Shown here piece after piece: positions 6,476-11,739 of a stretch of 11,739 nucleotides of DNA. Source of the stretch: a bacterium (lineage in GTDB: Bacteria > Planctomycetota > J058 > JAJDCP01); contig JAUIEM010000319.1 in NCBI GenBank assembly GCA_030428695.1, forward strand, positions 1 to 11,739, written 5' to 3'. How positions within the stretch are numbered: position 1 is the first letter of the stretch; each line of letters begins with the position of its first letter. The notes beneath the pieces are model-generated. The model had not been told where the DNA came from. It did not search any database and saw only the letters and a list, made by a program, of their open reading frames with translations. A program made the position numbers and the translations under genes.

Positions 6476-6793
6476 GAAGCGGAGCACGAAGACCGCGGCG
6501 TTGCAGTAGATCTTCTCGCTCTCCCAGACCGTGGTCACGCTGACGTCCTGCTCGGGATCCCACAGGGTCGAGCTCGCGACGTGCATGCCCGCGCTGCCCT
6601 GCTGCAGGATGGCGACGTGCACGATCAGCTTGGCGTTCTTGAGCTTGTAGCTCGTGATCTCGGCGACGATGTCGTCGCGGATGCTCTTCGACCAGTTCGC
6701 GACCAGGCTGTCGTCGTAGGCCCGGCCCTCGAGGTGACGCTCGAGGGTGTTGTCGACCGCGGCCTTGAGGGCGGTGGCGTCGATGTCAGACAC
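6473..6793 (-). CDS. Tctex-1 (DYNLT) dynein-light-chain-like protein
   Basis: The 106-residue protein matches the Tctex-1 family, light chains that form homodimers in eukaryotic dynein and bind short peptides along a shared beta edge. An N-terminal helical part (AVDNTLERHLEGRAYDD...) leads to LIVHVAILQQGSAGMH (56-71), then VASSTLWDP and VWESEKIYCNAAVF (89-102). Compared from memory with human DYNLT1, the order and spacing agree along about 95 residues with about one gap. Shared positions include AY, W, IV, Q, AG, H, ASS, WD, WE, YC and F; about 113 residues is typical of DYNLT1. GTG 6793 is chosen because GGAG lies 8 bases upstream, the length fits, and a longer frame would run into the divergent gene. 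There is no signal peptide or membrane segment, so it is probably cytoplasmic. GC-rich codons and bacterial neighbours argue against eukaryotic contamination. The binding partner is unknown. Confidence 0.82.
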   Translation of the reverse strand: MSDIDATALKAAVDNTLERHLEGRAYDDSLVANWSKSIRDDIVAEITSYKLKNAKLIVHVAILQQGSAGMHVASSTLWDPEQDVSVTTVWESEKIYCNAAVFVLRF

Positions 6794-6823
6794 GGGAGGC
6801 ACTCCATCGGGGAAACGCGGGCA

Positions 6824-6852
6824 AGTGTACGCTCCCGGACGCAGCCTGTAAA
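6824..6852 (-). promoter_or_regulatory. Promoter of the Tctex-1-like gene
   Basis: On the minus strand, TTTACA (6852-6847, 5/6 to TTGACA) and TACACT (6829-6824, 4/6 to TATAAT) are separated by 17 bases. Transcription would begin near 6817, about 24 bases before GTG 6793. This supports the GTG start and the reality of the gene. Confidence 0.55.
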
Positions 6853-6860
6853 GCCGCGCG

Positions 6861-6890
6861 TTGACGGGGCCGAGGCGGATCTGGTATCGT
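6861..6890 (+). promoter_or_regulatory. Promoter of the pseudo-signal-peptidase/TPR/zinc-ribbon operon
   Basis: TTGACG (6861-6866, 5/6) and TATCGT (6885-6890, 4/6) are separated by 18 bases, with TGG directly before the -10 (extended -10). Transcription would start near 6897, giving a leader of about 15 bases before GTG 6912. Its -35 lies only 8 bases from the -35 of the divergent Tctex-1-like promoter. Confidence 0.6.
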
Positions 6891-6911
6891 GCCCCGACCG
6901 CAGGAGGAGCC

Positions 6912-7418
6912 GTGAGCAAGCAGGCCGCCAGCAACGTCGGAGCGATCGTCTCGCAGATCCTCTCGCGCTTCATGTTCTGGGCGCTCCTGTGGGCCCTGCT
7001 GCTCGGCATCATGTACCTGACGGTGCGCTACGACTACGTGAAGATCGAGCCCTACCTGAAGAACATGGAGCCCGAGCTCGAGGGCGGGAACCAGGTCTTC
7101 TGCGACAAGTCCGCGGCCTGGGAGCCCGGCGACATCCTCTGGCTCGCCGGCGAGAAGTACGACTTCCCGGCCCGGCTGCTCGGTGTCGCGGGGGACGAGG
7201 TCTCGATCGCCGAAGGGCGGGTCTTCATCAACGGCGACAAGATCCACGAGCTCTACAGCCCCAAGATCGACACGACCGACTCGATGGCGCCGATGCGGAT
7301 CCCCGATCTGCACGTCTTCGTGCTGAGCGACTCCCGTCGCTGGAAGCAGGGCCCGCATTTCGACAGCCGGCTGCTCGGACCGGTCCCGGTCGCGCGCATC
7401 CTCGGCAAGGTGCGGTGA
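6912..7418 (+). CDS. Signal peptidase I-like protein lacking the catalytic dyad
   Basis: This 168-residue protein has an N-terminal membrane segment (about 17-36) followed by a signal peptidase I (S26) fold. Box order is kept: NMEPELEGGN (51-60) where SPases have SMxPTLxxGD, PGDILWL (72-78), FPARLLGVAGDEV (85-97) where SPases have KRxxGxPGD, and LSDSRRW...DSRLLGPVP (138-159) where SPases have GDNRxxSxDSRxxGxVP. The catalytic Ser is replaced by Asn51 and the general-base Lys by Ala87; GDN is also changed to SDS. Proteolysis by the usual Ser/Lys dyad is therefore not expected. The fold may bind signal peptides or partners instead, which is inference. GTG 6912 has AGGAGGAG directly upstream. It heads a probable operon with the TPR gene 10 bases downstream and is divergent from the Tctex-1-like gene. 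Confidence 0.8.
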   Translation: MSKQAASNVGAIVSQILSRFMFWALLWALLLGIMYLTVRYDYVKIEPYLKNMEPELEGGNQVFCDKSAAWEPGDILWLAGEKYDFPARLLGVAGDEVSIAEGRVFINGDKIHELYSPKIDTTDSMAPMRIPDLHVFVLSDSRRWKQGPHFDSRLLGPVPVARILGKVR

Positions 7419-7428
7419 GGAGGACGCC

Positions 7429-8763
7429 ATGCGCTTGACCGGACGCGCCGCGGGCATGTACGCCGCCTCGGTGATCCTCGTTCTGCTCGCGATCCTCGCC
7501 GTCAAGAGCACCTGGCAGGACTACGCCTACGCCTCGGGCCTCGCCGAAGGGCTGCAGGAATGGACCCGCGGACGCGGCACCGCCGCGACCTACCAGCTGC
7601 GCGAGCTCAGCCTCAGCTACGACGACGAGCCGGTGCCCTTCGAGGCCCGGGCGCGGATCCTGATCGAGAACGAAGAGAACTGGCCGGAAGCCCGCGAGCT
7701 GCTCAGCGTGGTGACCGAGCGCTGGCCCGAGCGGCACTCGGGCTGGCTGAGCCTCGGCACCCTCGAGCTGCGCGAGGGCAACCTCGACGAGGCGCGCGAC
7801 GCCTTCGAGAAGGCGGAGAAGCTGACCGAGGCGGCCGAGCCGCTGCTCGGGCTGGCCGCGGTGCTGTGGGCCGAAGGGGATATCGAGCGGGCGGCGACCC
7901 AGCTCGACGCGAGCATCGACAAGTCCGCCGGGCTGCCCGGCTCGGTCGCGCGGGAGCTGCTCGGCGCCCACGTCGAGCTCGAGCTCGGCACCTGGGACGC
8001 GGCGGTCATGCACTACGAGCGCGCCTTCGCCCTGGCCCCGCACGACCGCTCCCTCGGCGAGCCCTTCGCCTCGGTGCTGATCCGTGGGCTGCTCGACAAG
8101 CGCGACCTGCAGGCCCTGCCCGAGCGCATCGAGCGCGTGCTCGCGCTGCTCGACGAGAGCGAGCCCGCGCTCAAGGGCAGCGCCGGGAAGAACCGCTGGT
8201 ACCTCAGCTCGAGCCGCTGGCGGCTGCTGCTCGCGATCGGCATGGCCTACACCGCCCTCGACGACTGGAAGGCCGCGGCCGAGCACTTCGACGAGGCCGT
8301 CGGCGAGATCGGACGCGACGCGCTCGCCGAGCACTACTTCACCAAGGGCCTCGCGATGAGCCGTGTCGTCGCCGAGATGCCCGACGACGAAGACCGCAAC
8401 CGCGCCGCCCGCGAGGCGGCCCACGCCTACTACGAGGCGAGCAAAGACCTGCGCGAACGCGACGAGCGCGAGGTCGAGCGCCTGCAGACCGCGCTCGGCA
8501 ACGCGGCGATCATGCGCGTGCACGCGGGCGACTACCCGAACGCGCTCAAGGTCTGCAACACGATGGAAGACCTGCTCGACCCCGAGAAGGAGATGGACGT
8601 CTGGCTGTATCTGGTCCAGGCGGTGTGCAACGACCATCGCGGCGGGCGCTATCTCGACGACGCGTCGGCGTACTACAAGCGGGCCCTCGACCTGAACATC
8701 GAGGACGATCAGATCCGCCTGCAGGTCGTCGACCGCCTCCACCGCATCGAGCGGGAGCAGTGA
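7429..8763 (+). CDS. Membrane-anchored TPR-repeat protein
   Basis: The 444-residue protein has one N-terminal hydrophobic helix (about 9-25) after a short basic start (MRLTGRAAGMY), then a soluble alpha-helical body. TPR-like helix pairs are visible at about 71-103 (ARILIENEENWPEARELL), 104-136 (WLSLGTLELREGNLDEARDAFEKAE) and 137-170 (LLGLAAVLWAEGDIERAATQL). Further pairs lie near 180-212 (AAVMHYERAFALAPHD), 268-300 (AYTALDDWKAAAEHFDEAV) and the C-terminus (ASAYYKRALDLN). TPR arrays scaffold protein complexes; no enzymatic motif is seen. It starts 10 bases after the signal-peptidase-like gene with a GAGGAGG site, and a zinc-ribbon gene follows 37 bases later, so all three are probably one transcript. 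The body most likely faces the periplasm, by the short positively charged N-terminus. Partners are unknown. Confidence 0.82.
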   Translation: MRLTGRAAGMYAASVILVLLAILAVKSTWQDYAYASGLAEGLQEWTRGRGTAATYQLRELSLSYDDEPVPFEARARILIENEENWPEARELLSVVTERWPERHSGWLSLGTLELREGNLDEARDAFEKAEKLTEAAEPLLGLAAVLWAEGDIERAATQLDASIDKSAGLPGSVARELLGAHVELELGTWDAAVMHYERAFALAPHDRSLGEPFASVLIRGLLDKRDLQALPERIERVLALLDESEPALKGSAGKNRWYLSSSRWRLLLAIGMAYTALDDWKAAAEHFDEAVGEIGRDALAEHYFTKGLAMSRVVAEMPDDEDRNRAAREAAHAYYEASKDLRERDEREVERLQTALGNAAIMRVHAGDYPNALKVCNTMEDLLDPEKEMDVWLYLVQAVCNDHRGGRYLDDASAYYKRALDLNIEDDQIRLQVVDRLHRIEREQ

Positions 8764-8800
8764 TGCCGGGCAGCAGCGAGACCCCTGGAGGAACGCGGCG

Positions 8801-9139
8801 ATGAAGTGTCCACACTGCGGTGAGCCGGCGTCGGTGAGCTCGCGCTTCTGCCAGGGCTGCGGCGAGATGGTCGACCTCGACTTCGACACCGTCCGCGCCT
8901 CGATGAAGAAGGACAAGCTGAAGGCCGAGATCCACCGCATGGAACACAAGGCCTTCCTCGTCCTGCAGTCGGCGGTCTTCATCTTCCTGATCGCCCTGAC
9001 GCTGCGGGTGCTGGTGCCCGCGGTGCCCGAGGTCGACACCCGCGCCTGTCCGCGCATCGAGACCGAGCTCGTCGGCGACGAGGCGCTCATGCTGCCCGAG
9101 CTGCGGCTCGAGATCCCCTTCAAGGTCGACGACGACTGA
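8801..9139 (+). CDS. Zinc-ribbon single-pass membrane protein
   Basis: The 112-residue protein begins with a compact zinc ribbon: CPHCG with Cys3 and Cys6, and CQGCG with Cys17 and Cys20, separated by 10 residues. This is the zinc-ribbon/DZANK type found at the N-termini of many bacterial membrane proteins. A charged linker (MKKDKLKAEIHRMEHK, 35-50) leads to one membrane helix at about 51-73, then an acidic tail of about 39 residues ending VDDD. The ribbon is expected in the cytoplasm and the tail outside. ATG 8801 has TGGAGGAA about 9 bases upstream. The gene is third in the probable operon after the TPR gene. Function is unknown; the family suggests a small adaptor or regulator. No other conserved domain is seen. 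Confidence 0.8.
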   Translation: MKCPHCGEPASVSSRFCQGCGEMVDLDFDTVRASMKKDKLKAEIHRMEHKAFLVLQSAVFIFLIALTLRVLVPAVPEVDTRACPRIETELVGDEALMLPELRLEIPFKVDDD

Positions 9140-9146
9140 GGCGGGG

Positions 9147-9194
9147 GATTCCGATTCCGATTCTGATTCCGATTCCGATTCCGATCCCGATGCC
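9147..9194. repeat. GATTCC hexanucleotide tandem array (8 units)
   Basis: Eight contiguous 6-base units follow the zinc-ribbon stop by 7 bases: GATTCC twice, GATTCT, GATTCC three times, GATCCC, GATGCC. The last two units have diverged. A 6-base period keeps any reading frame; the minus strand would read Ser-Glu repeats, but no gene is supported there. Such arrays arise by strand slippage and may vary in copy number between strains. Confidence 0.92.
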
Positions 9195-9290
9195 TCTTCT
9201 GCCACCCTTTGCCGGCAGCATGCCCGCCCTTCCCGCCGCGCATCCGACGTTGGCGAGGCGGCCTTTCCGCGAGATCTCGCCCTTGTTCCC

Positions 9291-9320
9291 TGGCCACAAA
9301 CGCCGCCGCGCGCGTAGAAT
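9291..9320 (+). promoter_or_regulatory. Probable promoter of the beta-sandwich repeat protein gene
   Basis: TAGAAT (9315-9320) is a 5/6 -10 box, with TGGCCA (9291-9296, 4/6) 18 bases upstream. Transcription would start near 9327, about 27 bases before ATG 9354. No clear terminator is seen between the zinc-ribbon gene and this point. Confidence 0.45.
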
Positions 9321-9353
9321 GGCCGGGCACCCCGGTGCACGAGGAGGGCGGCG

Positions 9354-11739
9354 ATGCGCGGGAAGGAGTGGCTGTTCGGATTGATCGTCGGCGTCCTGGC
9401 TGTCGGGGCCGTCGTCTGGTTCGCGTTGGAGCCCGGAGCGGGGGACGCAGAGGCGGGGCGCGACGCCGGCCTCCAGCGCCCGGCCGAGCCGGAGCCCGAG
9501 CCCGCGCCTGAGCCCGAGCCTGCGCCGGCCGAGCCAGCCCCGGAGGCGGGGCCCACCCCCGAGGATCCGACTCCGCCGCTCGTCGCCGATCCGCCCCCTT
9601 CTGCCCTCGAAGAGCCGCTGCCCGCGGCTCCGGCCGGCCGCAAAGCATCCCTGGTAGGGCGCGTGCAGGCCGCCTCGGGGGTGTTCGTCGCCGGCGCCTC
9701 GCTGCGGCTGACCGCGCCCGGGGACAGCGGCGTCGTGACGGCCACGAGCGCGGACGACGGCGGCTTCCGCCTCGAGGGCCTGCGCGAAGGGGTGGCCTAC
9801 CTGCTGACCGTCTCCCATCCCCACTACCTCGAGCACGACCAGCAGGTCAGCCCCGGCCCGACCCCGCTCGAGGTCGTGCTCCAGCCCGGCGGCTGGCTGC
9901 GCGGCACGGTCAGCCTCGACGGCAGCGCCCTCGCCGGCGTCGAGATCACGCTGCGCGGCGAGGACGGCCAGCCGCGCACCACCCTCTCCGACGGCCAGGG
10001 GAGCTTCCTGATCGGCAGCCTGGCCGGCGGAACCTACAGCCTGCGCGCCAAGCACCGCGCCAGCCTCGGCCTCGACATCCGGGTGCAGGTCAACGGCCGC
10101 GGCGAGACCGTGCGCGACCTCGAGCTCCAGCTCGGCGGAACGATCTCCGGTCGGGTGGTCGGTGCGAGCGGGGCGGGCCTCGAGGGCATTCGCGTCCAGT
10201 TCTTCGCCCAGGGCTTCGCCGGCAGCACGGAGCTGAGCGACGCGGACGGCTTCTTCGCGATCGTCGGGCTCCCGCCGGGCGGCGGCGTGCTCTCCACGAC
10301 CGACCCGGACGAGGTGTTCGTCGACTCCGAGCCCGCCTGGACCCGGCAGGTGGCCGTCGGCGCCGCCGACCTGCTGATCCGCATGCTCGAAGGCGGGGCG
10401 ATCGAAGGGGAGGTCCACAGCCTGTCCCTCGGCGAGGCCCTGGCGGGCGCGCAGATCAAGGCCAAAGAGAAGGGCGGCAGCCCCTGGTTCCCCGGTACCG
10501 AGGCCGCCAGCGACAGCGTCGGCTTCTACCGGGTCGGGCCGCTGCGTCCGGGCACCTACACCCTGACCGCCCAGGCGGCGGACCACGCCGACAGCGAGCC
10601 CCTGACCGTCGAGGTCGGCGAGGGCGCGGTCGTCGAGCAGGACCTGCAGATGTCCTCCGGCACCGTGCTGACCGGCCGCGTCACCGACCCGACCGGCGCC
10701 CCCATCGAGGGCGCTGGTGTCGCGCGCATCCCGTCCGGGCAGGCGATGCAGCTCGAGATGCAGATCGAGATGCGGCTGCGCCTCGAAGATGCCCCCGAAT
10801 GGGGCTCGGGCCCGAGCGGCTCGCTGATGACGCGGACCGACGCCGAGGGAAGGTACCGGCTCGCCGGGCTCTCCGAGGGCTCGAACCGGATCGTCTCCCT
10901 CAGCCCGGCGAGCCGCAAGGTCTCCGTGGTGATCGACGTCAAACCCGGCCAGCTGACGGCCGAGCAGGACTTCGTGCTCGCCTCCGGCTGCCGGCTCGAG
11001 GGCTCGGTCATCGGCGTCGACGGCGGCCCGGCGCAGGGTGTCAACGTCAGCCTGATGGGCGGCGTCGGCGAGTTCCGCTGGGCCCAGGTCGACGAGGACG
11101 GCCGCTTCGCCTTCGCCGGGTTGTCCGAGGGCGTGTTCACCGTCACCGCCCAGGGCGACAAGCTGTCGGACTCCGAGCGCGTCGAGCTCGTGCTCGGCCA
11201 GGTCGGCGAGGTCGAGCTGAGCTTCGCCCAGGGCATCCCGGTCGAGGGGCGCCTGATGCGCGGGTCCGGACCGGCCGCCGGCCTGCGCCTGCAGTTCATG
11301 CACGCCGACGGCTCCTTCGCGCAGATGTGGACCGACACCGACGAGCAGGGCATCTTCCGCTTCGAGTCGATCAACCCCGGCCCGTACAACATCTACGTCC
11401 AGCTCGGCCAGGGCTCGGTCGCCCGCCTCGAAGTGACGATCCCCGAGAGCGAGTCCCCGGTGACGCTGCCCGACCTGGCGCTTCCCCTGGCCAGCGTCGC
11501 CGGCCAGGTGCGGGCGGCGGACGGCTCGGATGTCGGCACCGCCCAGGTGCTGCTGCTGTTCGTCACACAGGGCGCGACGGGGATGAACGCCGCGATGGAC
11601 CAGATGCGCGGCATGGTCCAGGTCGACGCCGAGGGGAGCTTCCTCCTCGAAGGCGTCGAGGCCGGCAGCTACACGCTCAACGTGACCGCCAGCGGCTTCG
11701 CCCGCCACACCCGCGAGCTACGGGTGCTCGAGAACCAGC
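9354..11739 (+). CDS. Membrane-anchored protein with eight carboxypeptidase-regulatory-like repeats (3' partial)
   Basis: The frame is open from ATG 9354 to the end of the window: 795 codons with no stop, so the gene is truncated by the edge. GAGGAGG lies six bases before the start. A hydrophobic segment (about 8-23) after MRGKEW is a signal anchor or signal peptide. A Glu/Pro/Ala-rich linker (about 43-95) follows. Then come about eight units of roughly 75 to 110 residues, each starting like GRVxxxxGxPLxGAxV, with a TxTDxxGxFxLxGLxxGxYxLxxxA core (for example TRTDAEGRYRLAGLSEG and VDEDGRFAFAGLSEG). This is the CarboxypepD_reg / transthyretin-like beta-sandwich pattern, common in large surface or periplasmic proteins. 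No peptidase or enzyme motif is visible. The units are divergent, so the expansion is old. Adhesion, glycan binding or envelope structure are possible; none is shown. Confidence 0.82.
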   Translation, partial: MRGKEWLFGLIVGVLAVGAVVWFALEPGAGDAEAGRDAGLQRPAEPEPEPAPEPEPAPAEPAPEAGPTPEDPTPPLVADPPPSALEEPLPAAPAGRKASLVGRVQAASGVFVAGASLRLTAPGDSGVVTATSADDGGFRLEGLREGVAYLLTVSHPHYLEHDQQVSPGPTPLEVVLQPGGWLRGTVSLDGSALAGVEITLRGEDGQPRTTLSDGQGSFLIGSLAGGTYSLRAKHRASLGLDIRVQVNGRGETVRDLELQLGGTISGRVVGASGAGLEGIRVQFFAQGFAGSTELSDADGFFAIVGLPPGGGVLSTTDPDEVFVDSEPAWTRQVAVGAADLLIRMLEGGAIEGEVHSLSLGEALAGAQIKAKEKGGSPWFPGTEAASDSVGFYRVGPLRPGTYTLTAQAADHADSEPLTVEVGEGAVVEQDLQMSSGTVLTGRVTDPTGAPIEGAGVARIPSGQAMQLEMQIEMRLRLEDAPEWGSGPSGSLMTRTDAEGRYRLAGLSEGSNRIVSLSPASRKVSVVIDVKPGQLTAEQDFVLASGCRLEGSVIGVDGGPAQGVNVSLMGGVGEFRWAQVDEDGRFAFAGLSEGVFTVTAQGDKLSDSERVELVLGQVGEVELSFAQGIPVEGRLMRGSGPAAGLRLQFMHADGSFAQMWTDTDEQGIFRFESINPGPYNIYVQLGQGSVARLEVTIPESESPVTLPDLALPLASVAGQVRAADGSDVGTAQVLLLFVTQGATGMNAAMDQMRGMVQVDAEGSFLLEGVEAGSYTLNVTASGFARHTRELRVLENQ

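Noticed and set aside
4575..6563. A 662-codon open frame on the minus strand across the AsmA-like gene
   Set aside because: It is an antisense shadow of a well-supported gene, with Arg/Leu/Asp/Glu-rich low-complexity translation and no domain.
6473..6793. Eukaryotic contamination as the source of the Tctex-1-like gene
   Set aside because: It is intronless, uses a GTG start with a Shine-Dalgarno site, has the GC-rich codons of its neighbours, and lies between clearly bacterial genes with about 35 and 118 base gaps.
6794..7012. A 73-residue N-terminal extension of the Tctex-1-like protein
   Set aside because: It would overlap the divergent signal-peptidase-like gene and both promoters. GTG 6793 has a ribosome site and gives the usual family length.
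7228..9648. An 806-codon open frame on the minus strand across the TPR and zinc-ribbon genes
   Set aside because: It overlaps two supported genes completely and reads through the GATTCC array as Arg-Asn repeats; no start signal or domain is seen.
9120..11708. An 862-codon open frame on the minus strand
   Set aside because: It is the mirror of the plus-strand repeat protein, which has a start, ribosome site, signal anchor and repeat domains. The minus product is low-complexity Ala/Gly/Asp/His-rich, as expected from antisense of high-GC codons.

Overview
The window looks like chromosomal DNA from a high-GC, Gram-negative bacterium with an AsmA-type envelope protein. It could be a myxobacterial or other deltaproteobacterial-type lineage, but that placement is inference from base composition, gene content and the GATTCC hexanucleotide array; no marker gene settles it. 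Genes are tightly packed, mostly stop with TGA, and carry clear Shine-Dalgarno sites.

Layout. Bases 1-246 hold the end of a TFIIB-type zinc-ribbon protein. At 290-1372 is a GDP-mannose-pathway guanylyltransferase (manC type), intact except for one in-frame TAG exactly where the invariant Trp of its nucleotide-binding signature should be. Its stop overlaps the start of ruvX (1372-1794). The 352-base gap between the convergent ruvX and DHH-phosphoesterase genes has no gene. It holds four 52-base tandem repeats, each with a GC-rich hairpin, plus a fifth inverted hairpin with a compensatory base change. The DHH phosphoesterase (3082-2147, minus) is divergent from a SAM-dependent methyltransferase (3325-4494). 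A membrane-anchored AsmA-like protein (4617-6437) follows, with its own probable promoter.

The most unusual region is 6473-9139. On the minus strand is a 106-residue protein that reads almost end to end as a Tctex-1 (DYNLT) dynein light chain, a family known mainly from eukaryotic motors. Its promoter lies back to back with the promoter of a three-gene operon on the plus strand. That operon encodes a signal-peptidase-I-like protein that has lost both catalytic dyad residues, a membrane-anchored TPR protein, and a small zinc-ribbon membrane protein. All three are predicted single-pass membrane proteins. Together with the Tctex-1-like protein they are the best candidate here for an undescribed system, perhaps an envelope scaffold or adaptor complex; that function is inference only.

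The window closes with a GATTCC hexanucleotide array, a probable promoter, and a large membrane-anchored protein made of eight carboxypeptidase-regulatory-like (Ig/transthyretin-type) beta-sandwich repeats. This last gene runs off the end at 11739.
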